Source: Amoeboaphelidium occidentale (taxonomy: Eukaryota; Aphelidiomycota; Aphelidea). From it: 64,000 nt of DNA. Location: assembly GCA_023515795.1 (NCBI GenBank), contig JALGPX010000005.1, positions 41,417 to 105,416 of the forward strand, in the 5' to 3' direction. This document shows positions 1-14,000 of the stretch, piece by piece. The position numbers and the translations under genes were made by a program. The notes under the pieces were generated by a model, which was not told the origin of the DNA, searched no databases, and saw only the letters and a list, made by a program, of their open reading frames with translations. Position 1 is the stretch's first letter; every line of letters begins with the position of its first letter.

Positions 1-267
1 CTGTTCTCTTCAATCAGCACACGTTCTTCCGCAGTCCATTCCCTGTAAAAGTGGTCCATCGAGAGGAGCTGGACTTTAATGCCTGGCCTTTGTGTTTCTA
101 AAGATGCCTGGACCATTTTACACACTTCCGACTGATCAATTTAGTTATCACGATCGAAGGGACAGATTACTTTTCCTGAGCATGAGCCACCTGCGATTCC
201 TACGCAAGAGAATTAGAATCATTCCGAGACGACACGTGAAATTGTTACCGACCAAGATTGTGCGCAT
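1..267 (-). CDS. Uridine kinase-like P-loop kinase, N-terminal part
   Basis: Partial gene running off the left edge. Three exons read on the minus strand: 249..267, 171..199 and 1..131, separated by introns of 49 and 39 nt (200..248, 132..170), both GT-AG with CTAAT/CTAAA branch-like motifs. The spliced product starts MRTILVGIAGGSCSGKSEV, which contains a Walker A loop (GGSCSGKS), followed about 30 residues later by SMDHFYREWTAEER. That segment corresponds to the SMDSFY..LT-EE-R motif of uridine/cytidine kinases, just before the FDHPDAFD motif, which would lie outside the window. The family phosphorylates uridine and cytidine for pyrimidine salvage. The exon joins all keep frame, so the model is firm. 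The exact substrate is family inference; a phosphoribulokinase-like relative is the alternative. Confidence 0.8.
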
Positions 268-303
268 TGTCACTGTACGGAAAATTTTGCCTTTTGATTT
301 GTG
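268..303. promoter_or_regulatory. 36-bp divergent intergenic region
   Basis: Only 36 bp separate the start codons of the uridine-kinase-like gene (minus) and the 2-phosphoglycerate-kinase-like gene (plus). An in-frame stop at 295..297 fixes the plus-strand start downstream of it. Promoter elements of each gene must therefore lie inside the other gene or be extremely short. No TATA-like motif is visible here. Confidence 0.5.
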
Positions 304-1625
304 ATGCTGCAGAAATCTTTCGATGTGGTCTTTCCTGGAACGGAGCAGAGCAGAGTGCGGCTGTTTACGTCTCATCTTCTAAAGACTTTTTTGCAGTTTA
401 TTGGAGTGAAGCAGTGGCATATTTCAGAGATTGCAAGTAAATATCATCATAATCAGTCGATTCCCATGCTAAATTTAAGGCGCATTGTGGTCGCAGTTGT
501 GTAAAACAGAATATGAACAGAGACCACGCATTACAGTGGATAAATTGAAGGAATTAATATGCGAGCTCTTGAAGAAATATGGATACTTTGAGCCAGAAAA
601 TTCTCCAAGACTCGTTGATATAACGTTTCGATTGAAGACTCAGAGGCACGCGGTTTGTATTTTGTTGGGAGGCACTTCTGGTTGTGGTAAATCTACTTTG
701 GCCTCGTTGCTGGCTAGTCGGTATGTTTTTGATTTGGTTCTGGCTGATTTTAAGATTGGGATTCACCACGCTGATGAGCACAGACAATGTTAGAAGTGTC
801 ATGCGGAGTTTTAGCGATGAAAAGTCATGTCCTATTCTTTATGCATCTTCATATTCTGCTTACAGTAAGCTTAGCCTCGATAAAGAGGAAAGTCATGCCG
901 CGCGAGTTATTGATGGTTTCGAAGCACAAAACAATTTCTTAAAGGATCGCTTGGTTGAGCTGCTGCGGTGTTTCCGTGAAAGGAATGAATGCGCAATTAT
1001 TGAAGGAGTTCATTTGTCAATATCATCTATGTTGAAACTTGTAAAGGAACTGTCTGTAAGTGATGATAATCATTCATTTCTGGTTATACCGTTTCTTGTA
1101 TTCATTAGCAATAGTGGCAAGCACGCAGAAAGATTCGCTATAAGGGCAAAGTATATGACGCTGGAACCGAGGCAGAACAAATACATTGATCAATTCAACA
1201 ATATTAGGATAATTCAAGAATATTTATGCAGTGAAGCAGATAAAGCCAATATTCCCAAGATTGATAATACAAACGTCGATAAAAGTATAGCGTTAATCCA
1301 AGAAACTGTTCTTAATTACTTGCTGCGAATGGATTGCACGAATACTGAAGATTCTGATTTGTCCTTGTTGCATTCGAGCTTTACTGCAGCGATTGACAGA
1401 TATGGATGGAAATCTAAAGAAATGGCGAAACGGCTGCGATCTAAGCTGAATGGCGGAGAACAGCATGAAACAGAGTCATCAGGGAGGCAGCGGTCGTTGA
1501 CACTTCCTATGACGGCTCATTCGGTCAAATTCAATAATCTAAATGGGTCTGCAGTAAAAGAGATGGAAGAGATTCTGATGTCTCTTAGCGAGAATTTGGA
1601 GGGCTTAGGATCTTTAGATTCGTAA
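304..1625 (+). CDS. 2-phosphoglycerate kinase / LPA1-like P-loop protein
   Basis: Exons 304..436, 480..720 and 755..1625 (introns 43 and 34 nt) give 414 aa. The start is the first ATG after an in-frame stop at 295..297. The Walker A motif GGTSGCGKS is followed directly by STLASLLASR, then LGFTTLMSTDNVRSVMRSF. Further on come an IIEGVHLS motif and RFAIRAKYMTLEP...NKYI and NTNVDKS. These are the hallmarks of archaeal 2-phosphoglycerate kinase and of the plant low-phytic-acid protein LPA1. The N-terminal part aligns with the region just before the P-loop in plant LPA1, so this is the eukaryotic type. A role in inositol-phosphate or 2,3-bisphosphoglycerate metabolism is inference from plants. The stop is 6 bp from the convergent stop of IFT172. 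Confidence 0.85.
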
Positions 1626-1631
1626 TCTTTA

Positions 1632-4600
1632 TTACATGTATTTTGGAGTCTCATCAGTATAACAAGATGGACAAAATTTGTTTGATTGTAAGAAACAATT
1701 CCAGTATTCTTTAATCGCTTTCTGTTTACAGTTTTTGCACTCCGTCAGACTCAAATCGCTCTCAGTAAATTTCATTCCACTTACTATACAAGATTCTCCT
1801 TGCTTTATCGAATAACTCTTGGGAAAGATTTTTGCGAGGGAACTTACAGTCGCATTGACAGTCATGGATCTGTTTTCCAAAGATAATGTCAGAACATGGT
1901 CCCTAACACTCTCGATAACATCGGAGTCAATAGAAGGGACTCTTCCTAACAAGAGCTTATCTCTTGAAACGCTTCCCAAATTAAATTCTGTGCTGAAAGC
2001 AATGGAAAATTCCATTTGTTCGTTCTTATCAGGTTGCTCGTCTATCTTTTCAACAATATCGAGCATTTTGTTCCATGCCAAGAATGTGACATAAAGATCA
2101 TAATTGTTTGATTTGGAGAAATATCCAACTTCGTACATGATTCTGTCGATAGGAATAATAGTAGCAGCATATGAGAAGAGCGCGAGAGTTTGCTTGATAA
2201 GTAATTCGGTGACTGTTTTAGAGCTTGAGCCGTTTGATTTTGATCCTAGCAAGGCTTTTGTTTTCTTTCTGGTCGCGAGCAAATGTACTAACCACAAGTT
2301 TGGATAATTCGACCAGAGCTTGAAGAGTTTTTTGGCCATTAATCCGTGTGCATCAACCAAAAACTTTGACAGTTTATCGTTGATCATGGATGTATCTTTT
2401 GCAAAGAAAGATGCAGAATTTGGTGGAGTAAACATATTCTTGAAAAAGTTTCCCCAAAATTGGTTAAGAACATCAATAGGATAATCCATATCTTTGATCA
2501 AATTCAAAATCAAATCAAAATTATCGAGTTTACAGGATAGTAATATTTGAGCTTTAGAATTCTTTGTGTCTTCTTCTTGAGACTTCTTTGCCCTTGTTAA
2601 TTCCTGAAAATGTTTCTTCAGTGAGCTGTCTTTGGTATCAGCAATCTGTTTTGCTTCCTCGATCAGGCCAGCATTCACGTAACATTCCATTGCCAACTTG
2701 TAGTCAAAAATCGAAGCATAGAGCTTTCCTGCTTCAAGATATTTTTGGATTGATACGTAATTTGTGGCAACGCTCTTGATAACAGAATCCATGTTTAGCT
2801 TATTTGATGGAATAGAAGCTAACTGTATTGCACTATTCCAGTCTTCGGCCTTTTTACTTCGCAATAATTCATCCACATGTTGTTTCAACTGATTTGCATC
2901 GAGTTTCTTGGAGTTCTTTGATCCTGCATACATATCTTGGGATGATGGCACTGGAACTCTTTCTGATCTCTGATCATCATTCGGTGTAGTCGCTGAGCTT
3001 AGATCGTCGTAAAGTTTAGGGCTATGTTCTTTAGCGAGCTGTAAAGCTTCATCTCTCCTGGAATCTCTAATTAACTGCTTTACAAGTAAATCAATTCCAC
3101 CGGCTCTAATAAAAAGATAATCATATGCCTTTGTGTCTCTAAACTCTTTATACATTTCGAAGCCGATTCTCAACATCGTCTTGCAGCCAAGCTCATGATC
3201 TTTCTCAAGAAGTTGGCTAGCAATTTTCTCAGCATGCTTGAAATCCTTCTTCTCTAAATGCATGGCTATAATATCATCGTACATGTTGAACTTTTCAAAA
3301 ATTTCTCCGGCCAACACTCCTTTCGAGGGATCTGATGACATGCTTCGAGCAAGTTTCATCGCGGCCTCCTTGAAAAGGTTTTCACTTACACCAAGAATAT
3401 CCGCTGGGTGTGAAACAACAATCATAAGAAGCTGTTCATCATTCTTCTCAATAGCGATTCGGATTATGGGCTCAAATCCAATGTTATGTCGAGAAAGAAT
3501 GTTAATTGCATCTTCAATTCGACTGGATTCGTGAACTAGAACGTTTCTTATCCAAAGATATAAAATCTGAGAGATAATTGCATTTCCATTTCCTGAGTAA
3601 GTTCTGCCGACTCTTACGGCCTCGCTAAACATTTTATGTGTCACATACATGTTGATAACTTTCTTCAAGCCAGAACCAGTCGAGTTGTTGCTATTGTGAA
3701 TGTAAAATCTTTCAGCATCACGGTACATCTTTCGTTCTTCCATTAAGCGACCAACTAAATCTATAGTTTTCTCAATTATTTCTGGGCTGGACCCATAAAA
3801 TTTTCGAACGAGCCGCATCATGTCATCGTATAATTCTCTGTCTTTGTACATTTCAATGGCTGCATCATGATTTTGAGTTAAACAGAATATGTCTTCTGCT
3901 TTCCTCAAAGCTTCCGAAGAGGTTGGCTGCCCTAAAAGAGCTTGACATTGTTCCATTAGAATTTTCATGCCCTTGTCATTGTTCACTTCAACAGCCTTTT
4001 TATACTGTTCATTACGAATAAAGAATTGCATAAGTTCAGTCTCATATCGTTCTTTGTTGACATTATACATCAATAGTTTATAATAGTACTCGCATTTGTC
4101 CCAAGATTTTTGTTTTGAGTAGTACTCAATGAGCTCAGTAAAGTAATCCACAAATTTAACAACATCACTTGAATTAAAGCTTTTTCTTGAAATGTAATAC
4201 TCTTGAAGTATTTCTCCAAGCCTTTTGTAAGACTTGCTTTGTCTAGCAATCGCCAAAGCTTTCTCAATTTTAAGTGCATCAAGGTATTGATTAATTGCAT
4301 TTTCAAAGTCATGCTTCTCGTTTGCAAGGTAGTCGCCAAATTGTTCCCGAATTACGCTCTCTTTTTCAGGGAAGCTCTTCCTGACTAGTTCAAGAGCTTT
4401 TGGAAACTTTTTACATTTAATCAAACTTGCCAGTGCATTGTCCAATAATCCTTGTTTTACTTGAAGTTCAGCCAGGAAAGAATAGTTCTCAAAATTCTGC
4501 AACATCTCCGAAATTGCTGCTACTTCGTTTGAGTAAGAGGAGCTTTTGATAAGATTCTGTTTTTCAAGTAGCTTGTATGCAGAAACTGGAAACTTTGCAC

Positions 4601-7013
4601 TAATTAACAATTTGACCGCCTCTTTGACATTTCCTTCTTTTGCTTTTAACAGCGCTAAAACTTAATTTTCAAAATCCACACTTACCTGCTTCTTCGATTA
4701 TTCCTCTATTGTGGAGGGCTTCAAATAACTTCTCATTTAGGTCGATATTTGACCCTGTAGTTGCTCGGAGCCCTCTTCCTCGCATTTGATCTTGTACGTT
4801 CGTGGCAAGTGCATTCTTAGCTTCCCTTTGTACAATTACGAGCTTCTCAGTCATCTTGTATTGCTTCTTGAACAGAGCGAGCATCAGGTCTTTCTCTTTA
4901 TCATCCTAAATGTTAGTTTTGGGTTAATTTGTTTACTTTGAGGTCCTGGATCGACTCTAGTTCTTTACTTAGAAAACTGCATCCTAATGCAGCAAAGCAT
5001 CTTTGAGCAACATCAAGTTCATTTCTATCTAGCGCCGCGTTCGCAAGCATAAGCCATGATTGCCTCATGTTCTCGTTTGAATTTCCTTGACATGCAGATT
5101 GTAGAGCCGCGAGCGCACTAAAGCTTAATCATCATATTTGAGTGATACCTTTCCATATTGCCTCCATCTAAGTGTATGGAGAAATCGATTAGAGATCTTT
5201 CTAGTTCAAGTTCGTAGTTTTCCTGCGTGCTTGTGTTTGATACCACAATACTTGAAGAGACTCCAGTACCTTTAGCAGGTTTTATGTCGATTGCGTTTCC
5301 TTTTAGTTCAATATTTTGATACAAGTCAGAATCGATGTTGTACCAAACTGTCAATACATTTCGGCTTTGAGCAATCAGAGCCTTGTTAGAATCAGGAAGC
5401 CAAGAAGAATATGAGCAATCTTCTAGAAGAACACGGGTAGACCCTACATTCTTCAAATCAACAAGCATCAGTCTACGCTTGTCATCAAGATGCAGCAGGC
5501 GCTCACAATCATTACTCAGAGAAATGAACTTGACTGAGCCTGATACATTAATTTCTTTTGAAACAACACTTGTATTTAAATTTGAAATTCTTATCAGTCC
5601 CTTAGACTCTATAAAAGCAGCGAAAATAGTATTTTTTGATATTCTTAATGATATACAGTCTCTTTTGAATCGATAAGGTTTGACGGAGTATGCAGAATGA
5701 GCTCCTTTGAAAGGAATCAAGTTGATTATTCTAATGTCTTCTGAGGCTCTTACAATGCAGAATCCAGCCTCGTGGAAATAATAGCGAGTATCATTCTGAT
5801 CGCTGGTCCAATTGAAATCCACCTCAACTTGCTCTTGGTTTCCATCAATGAAATCAGTAATAATTAAACTTTTAGATGTTTCTGCGACTATAAAGCGATC
5901 ATTCTTTATAAGTACTCTTGTAATAGACAGAGAAGCTTTCGATTTGATATTCAAAAGGACCTTGCCGCTTTTGCTCACAGTTGCTTGATCAGAACCATGA
6001 TATTCAATCTCGTAGATATCATTATAAACGATTTTCTTACCACCTACCTCAAGAAGATCAAGGTGACCAAAAACACTGCCCAGCAAGATGCGATTTCCAC
6101 TTGGATTCATGCATACACGACTCAATATGTAATTATTAGACTCTTCTCCATTCAACTCAGCTCTATCTAACTCAGAATAGATGCCTTGCTTAGCGTCAAA
6201 AGAGATCAACATTAATTCATTCTTTGAAGCGAAGATCATGAATTTACCACTCGAAGACTTGTGTGTATGTTTGAAACTAACACCTCCAGAGTTTATAACT
6301 TCATACTTATGATTCCCTGATTTCGTATCGTAGCAATGAATTTTTCCATCTGAAGTCCCAATAAGTGCAGAAGAACCGATACCTGCTGATATAACCACGG
6401 CGTTCGCGCACACATTCAATTTGATTTGCAATTCATTAGAGGACAGATCGTATTTTCCAAAAGTTCCGTCCTCAAATAAGAAAACTGTCAATTCTCCATA
6501 ATTATCAGCGTCCACAATTGATCCAAAACTTGTCGAGCTTGCCGAGACAATCGTGGAACTCTTGTTCGATCTCAAATTTCCCATCTTCAAATCACCTGCT
6601 GCTGTCACAAATATCAAAGTGTACTCATCCACATACAAAATTTGCATGATCTTTGAGGTATCAATAAACTTATTAACAATAGACTTCTTCTCTTTAAACT
6701 CTTGACCAATTTTATACACAAATACTCCACCATCAGATTGCGCAACCGCCAGCTTTGTCCCATCCCCATTAAACTTCATATCAGTAACATAGTAATCTTC
6801 CAATATTTTTGAATCCGAGCCAGCTATCGATTTTGTTGGGATCTTGTCTTGTTTCGTTAGGCTGGCATCAAGAACATGAAGAATCTTCTCCTGAGCATTA
6901 GCGATAGCCACTTTGTTATCAGTTGGAGCATATGCTATTGCACTTATTCGATTTAGATCATTAATCTTATCATATCTTGGGTGCAGAAAGTTTCCTTTGT
7001 ATTTGAGCTTCAT
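1632..7013 (-). CDS. IFT172: Intraflagellar transport protein IFT172
   Basis: Four exons on the minus strand (5149..7013, 4937..5117, 4686..4905, 1632..4654), with three introns of exactly 31 nt, give 1762 aa; the human protein is 1749. The start at 7013 (MKLKYKGNFLHP) matches the family N terminus; 30 further upstream codons are open but unmatched. Residues 1 to about 600 form the WD40 double propeller, with FVYKIGQEF, CNKF-like VNKFIDTS and RSNKSST blocks. The rest is the TPR-like alpha-solenoid, with MYKDRELYDDMMRLVRK, IPIDRIMYEVGYFSK and VRDHVLTLSLENRS near the end. IFT172 is a peripheral IFT-B subunit needed to build cilia and flagella, so the organism has or recently had a flagellum. 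The last 45 residues carry a Cys-rich tail (CKNCKQ...FCPSC) that could bind zinc. The stop codon lies within TAATAAA. Confidence 0.95.
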
Positions 7014-7106
7014 ACTAATTGGTTTGAGTTGTAACAGGTCAGTGCAATGAAACAAGATCGAAAGAGTTTTCGCTTTTATTAGAATGTGAGGCCACGCCGC
7101 CAATAA

Positions 7107-8572
<1,466 letters not shown>

Positions 8573-8758
8573 CTTTCAATCTGAACAGAGAAAGGGGCTG
8601 CAACGTTCTTACTGGAACAACACGCGAGGGGTAACAAGAGCTCTAATGACAAGGTTACGAGCAAGTGTCTTATCTTCTGTTGATGTCCAGATATGTTGCA
8701 CAGAGACTAAAGTGTTGACGTGAAACTGTCCCATTTTTGTTTCGCTTATCAGAGTCGA

Positions 8759-10151
8759 ATGCAGGCAAGCGTTTTTGAGTACATTCAGAGCCTCAGCCCT
8801 TCGCTGCATGAGAAACTTTATGCGCACCAGGCATCTTGCTTAGCGGTATTCAGATTACTTCGTCCGTCTTGTCAAGAGATTATAATGCGTCTGGTGCTGA
8901 TCGATGTTCCCGTGCCTCAGAGCACGATCAAATGCTGGCAGGCAACAAACCCAAAGTAAAGATTACTTTAAGGCGATAATAATTTGAAGGCTTTCTGTGG
9001 ATATTGCGTTACTTAAACGGCTGAACATTCTGAACCAATTGAAGGATGATTCAATTGCACTTAACAAGACATGCCAAATGAGTTTTACCAAGTTGCTTTA
9101 TGGAATTACCTCCGATTATGCGTATTTTGGAAAGAGGCCTAAAGATAAAGGACAGGCGCCTTCTGCTGATACTTTAAATGGTCACGCTGCTACGAAATGG
9201 GAATCGATTTTGCATTTCATGGTTGGAAGCGAGTTCGATGTTAAACTTACAAAGAATGTCTTGGAAATTCTGAATGCGGCTGATCTAATGGCAGCTGGCG
9301 CAGGCCGTTCCTTGAGTATTACTAACAAAGGCTTTCAATTTCTGCTGGCTGATTTATCATCGCAAATTTGGACCTTGTTGCTTCAGTATGTTGAATTATC
9401 TGAAAAGCTTCAAATGGATATTGTCGACGTTCTTGGATTCTTTTTATTTATTTCAACTCTTGAAGTTGGTCACGCATATTCTACTGAAGATCTTACAAGG
9501 ACGCAAATGGTTTTACTTAAGGATCTACGAGATTTGGGCTTAGTTTACCAGGATCCTGCAGCACAAGACAGATTCTATCCAACTGTCCTGATATCGTACA
9601 TGGGCTCCAATAGGTCTAAAGCTCAGAATACGAAATCTACGCAAATCAAAGATTCTTTTGTTTTACTTGAAACCAATTATCGCGTTTACGCATACACCAA
9701 CTCACCGTTACAAATTGCGATTTTGGCTCTGTTCGTTCAGATTAAAGTGCAGTTTCCGAACTTAGTGGTTGGTCTTATAACAAGAGATTCTGTTCGATCT
9801 GCTTTACAAAAAGGTATCACAGCAAGCCAGATTGTACATTACCTCAATACCCATTCTCATCGACAAATGAACAGGGGCTCTGTATCTCCTATTCTTTTGC
9901 CTCAAACTGTTGTTGACCAGATTAATCTGTGGGAGATTGAAATGAACAGATTGAAACTAACGCAGAGTTTCCTATACAAGAACTTCCACTCAGAAAAAGA
10001 ATTCATATTGGCTGCAAAGTACGCGAAAGATTTAAACTTTTTATTATGGGAAAGTACAGATCCTAAAAACAGAAGAATCATTGTTTCAGCAGAGGGCCAC
10101 GAAATTGTTAAGCAGTATGTGAAGAATCTGATTGCGGAGCGTCAGAGGTAG
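8759..10151 (+). CDS. TFB2: TFIIH core subunit TFB2/p52
   Basis: Two exons, 8759..8955 and 8990..10151 (34-nt intron), give 452 aa. The N terminus ([21 protein letters not shown]) matches human GTF2H4. So do the middle ([20 protein letters not shown]) and the conserved [19 protein letters not shown] block. The C terminus carries [14 protein letters not shown] and the regulatory end that clamps XPB. The protein anchors and stimulates the XPB helicase in TFIIH for transcription initiation and nucleotide excision repair. Its last 44 coding bases overlap, on the opposite strand, the end of the cytidylyltransferase gene. Confidence 0.95.
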
Positions 10152-10995
10152 CATTATTATTATTTGAATTCTTTCTTATTGGACTCCATACTGTAAAATC
10201 TGTACTGGAACCACCGAATAGATCAACGAAGCCTTTAACGAAATCTTGATAGTTTTTGTCGATGGTTTCAACTGTATGCCAAAGCTCCTTGCCTGTATCT
10301 ACCCAATTCTTTTTGACCTTTTCCAGTTGCTTCTTGACATTAATCTCTGTCTCTTTCAGGAATCCAACATTGAGCTCCTTTGGAGAAACGCCTCTGTCTA
10401 AATTACGCCTGACATACTTGTCATAGTCTCTAACTATTCTGGTGATCAAATCGCTTGTCGAGATTCCGCCCGTTCGTTGTGTCGCAAGGAACTTGCCCTG
10501 CGCCTTAACAAATGCATAAACATCCTCAACGCCTTCAGACTGGTAAGGAATATCATCATGCGCAACAAAGTCAATTTGGTGTTTATCAAGGAAGTCCTGC
10601 GTGATAATCCACGGCGCATTCTCGACGACTTCATCGACCCATTTGCAGTGCCTCAAGCTCTCTGCTCGCTCATCAGCAGTCATAACTGTCTTGCCTTTCA
10701 TTTTATGCGTTACTTCGTCATTGCAGACACCAACCAAAAGGTAAACATTAGGAAAGCTTTTCTTTGCTTGCTCCAAAGCTCTCGCATGACCAAAGTGGAA
10801 CAGATCGTAAATACCATCGCAATAGACTCTGATAAGCTTTTCTGAAGGGCCAGCGGTCTGCTTTTTATCTGCGGCTACAGGTTCTGGCCGCGACTGGGCC
10901 TGCTTTTGGTCATCATCATCGATTTCATCTCTTCTACTACGTTTCATCGAACTATGAAAATTTTTACAAGGATTAGGGGTGTCCTCTAAAGTCAT
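10108..10995 (-). CDS. PCT1: Choline-phosphate cytidylyltransferase
   Basis: Single exon, 295 aa. The nucleotidyltransferase motif HFGH is at residues 67-70 ([14 protein letters not shown]), followed by [11 protein letters not shown] and RTGGISTSD (174-182), then the family-specific [16 protein letters not shown] and KELNVGF. The third residue of the RTEGISTSD signature is Gly here instead of Glu. Residues about 215-260 form a lysine-rich amphipathic segment equivalent to the membrane-sensing M domain. The enzyme makes CDP-choline from phosphocholine and CTP, the controlling step of the Kennedy pathway. The basic N terminus (KRSRR) could be a nuclear signal. The 3' end overlaps the TFB2 coding region by 44 nt in antisense. 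Confidence 0.93.
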   Translation of the reverse strand: MTLEDTPNPCKNFHSSMKRSRRDEIDDDDQKQAQSRPEPVAADKKQTAGPSEKLIRVYCDGIYDLFHFGHARALEQAKKSFPNVYLLVGVCNDEVTHKMKGKTVMTADERAESLRHCKWVDEVVENAPWIITQDFLDKHQIDFVAHDDIPYQSEGVEDVYAFVKAQGKFLATQRTGGISTSDLITRIVRDYDKYVRRNLDRGVSPKELNVGFLKETEINVKKQLEKVKKNWVDTGKELWHTVETIDKNYQDFVKGFVDLFGGSSTDFTVWSPIRKNSNNNNATSDAPQSDSSHTA

Positions 10996-11028
10996 GCGTC
11001 TTTTGGAATAATATCAAAATATATTCAC

Positions 11029-14000
11029 CTACTTCTTTGAAGTCATTCCCATGATGGCTCTGATCAATATATACGCTACAAAGTTAGTTTGTGTATCCAA
11101 ACAATCAAAGTTACCGTTTCCAGATAATTCATCTGCCGTGATTCCCATTTTCTGGCTCAGCTTCGAAACAACTGCCTTGTATTGATGGGGCTACAAGTAA
11201 GATAGAATAAATGTAAAATAAATACCTTCTCTGCTGCGAGTTGGTTTGCCATGTATTGGCTCGCTAGATAAGCATCTAATGCAGAATCTTTCATGATCAA
11301 ATCCTTTATGAACGCCATTCCTCCTAATTCTTCAAGCTTCTCATTCGCACCTGGTCCATTTGAAACAATCTCAATGATCCAAAAGAGTACCAGGCAACGC
11401 ATAGTCTCATAGGTAGGATGTCTTAAATTGATAAAGATCCACTTGAGAATATTCATGTTGAGCATTTTGAGTAGATTTCGCTTAAACAGAAACCTTCCTT
11501 CACAGGCTGCAGCATAATAGCTTGTCAAAGGAGAATCAATTTCATAGATAGCTCGCTCTAAGAAATGGTAAGATCAACGTTACATAAATGTACCTTGCGC
11601 TGGGATAGAGACTAAATTGAAAATGAAGTCAACAGCATAGGCTAGATTGTCTTGATCCTTCTCCTCTGTTTGAATCCATTTACTAAGATAATCATTGACT
11701 CTGTCCATCAGTTTCAGAACGTCGTCTTTGTAAGATTCGTTCATAGGATTGAGTCTGTACTTTTTATCCAATATAAGCTTTTCGATAATCTTGAGGAATA
11801 CTTTGCGTTGTGAAGGATCTCTGGATTTCATAATCATACGTAGCAGATTATCAACTTCCTTCTTGAAAGAAGCTCCATTCTCTGCTGAAGCACCTTTAAA
11901 ACCTTCCGATAAAGTAAACAACATCAATTCAAAAAGCCATATACAGCCTTGATTATTCTCATCTGCATGCTTGCTTTTCAGCAGAGATTGAATAATTTTT
12001 AAATCTTTTTCAGGTAAAGAAACTGTCTCTTTCTCTCGTTCAAACAGAGACAAGAATTCGGGTTGAAATCTGAGATACTGTTGCGCCAATTTTTCAAGAT
12101 CATAAAGGATTGCAACTAGTAATGGTTTGTCAACATTTCCAAATATTTTAAACCAGTCTGGATCTTTTTTCAACTCTTCAATGTAAATGAATCTTACGAA
12201 CCTCTCGACAAACTTGTCAGGAACAAGCTTAAAAATCACTGGCAGATACTGCGCAACATCCAAACTCTTTAGGAATTCCAAAATCAAATTGGCTTGATCC
12301 TGGGAAAACTGTAGCCTTTTGTTTCGTTTCAACTGTTGCATAATATAATCAAATATAACCACCAGCATGTTATCTCTAACTTCTTGAGATCGGGTTTCTA
12401 CGTAAACATCAAGAAGCCAATTTATCCCACCGATCGCAGATAATGTAGACAACGATATCTCTGAAGACGGTTTTGGATAAAACTGGTTCATGATCATTCT
12501 CAAAATGAAATGCTTTGTGTCATCATTCATTCTCTTTATAATAGACATACAATTGACTAAGAACCTAAGGTCTACTTCCATTAATCTTGATTTATCAACC
12601 AAACCATCAGCAACAGAAAAATAGAGGAAACAGTTAAGTGCGGATTCCCAAACTAATGAAGATGTGTTTTTCTTATGAACAATCCACAATATGAGTTCCT
12701 TGAGTTTTCTGAAAAGATCATCTTGAATAACTCCAACTCTGAGACTCCCTCCGACTTCCTGATCTGCTTGTATGGAATCATCTTTGGACTTTTGGTCTTG
12801 ATTAAGAGTTGGAGATATATCTTCTAGAAGATGAGAATGAATGCTTAAGTTCAAGATAAGATCAAAAGCGCTGCATTGAGTTTCCGGACTATCACTCTCC
12901 ATCATTTCAAAAAACACTGTTATCATTTGCTGAATTGTTGCTGGATCTCCTGTGCAATACAAATCCATAAGGATCTTTATGACCACATTGAAAGCAGCAG
13001 AGCGTTCATTGCGATCTTCTTCATTCTCTTCTAAAGCAGAGACAGGAGAAGCCACTTTGTCAAAAACTGTATTCAGTTGAGATTCTGGTAAATCAACAGG
13101 AATCTGTTCAGAGTAATATTTGAACCTGAATAAATGTTTATCCACGCTAGCAGTATCAAGTGCTTTAGGCGCATGTGGATTATTCTCTAAATGTTCGTGC
13201 TTCTTAGTGTCCTCCACCATCCCAATTTGGTATTTAGTTGGCCATTCAGAACAGCTGAAACAATCATCATACACTAAATCACGCTTTCCTCGAGTATCCT
13301 GTGACAATTCAATTGGGCCAGAGAATAAATCGCAATAGAGTAACGCTACCGTTTTCTTTTTCTTTGGAGCCTGGTTCACTCTGTGTCTCGCGACAAGCAT
13401 GTTTGGCACAAGTCTTTGTGGTGGTATTGCAACACTCACAGATGTTGACTGAGGATCTTCTTGAGTCATCGTGGCCTGTTGAAGTACAAAGGCCTCTTCT
13501 GGTTCTTGTGCGGGCGGCGGCCCTGTTGGAGAAGGAGCAGGTCTGCGTTTACCTTGAGACAGTTTGCTAAGGACTGATCGCAAATACAAAGCTGGTTTGA
13601 GCAGCTGTTCATCACGCAGCTGAACCGNNNNNNNNNNNNNNNNNNNNNGGAGAAGGAGCAGGTCTGCGTTTGCCTTGAGACAGTTTGCTAAGGACTGATC
13701 GCAAATACAAAGCTGGTTTGAGCAGCTGTTCATCACGCAGCTGAACCGTTACTTCCTTGCAAATCTCATCCAAGTAATGCAGAGTATCCAACGAAGGAAC
13801 ATATTTCGAAAGCTTTGCCTTTAATATCCTAAAACATCGGTAAATAATTGCGGCATGTTTCATGTATAATTGTCGGGATGCTTCCTGTTGCAATGAGCCA
13901 GAGCCGCTGCCAACTGCATTCTGCGCTGGGCTGAAATTTCCAGAGAGAGTCAGCATAAGAATGGGCCTCAAGTTTTCCTTTAGCTTTCCTCCAATTAACT

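Noticed and set aside
485-793. Independent small gene with a P-loop near 0.7 kb
   Set aside because: It lacks an ATG and joins by in-frame GT-AG introns to exons on both sides, giving one LPA1-like protein.
13528-13748. Tandem repeat within a gene
   Set aside because: The two copies flank Ns, are exactly 100 bp, and break the frame by 121 nt. Removing one restores the gene, so it is an assembly overlap.
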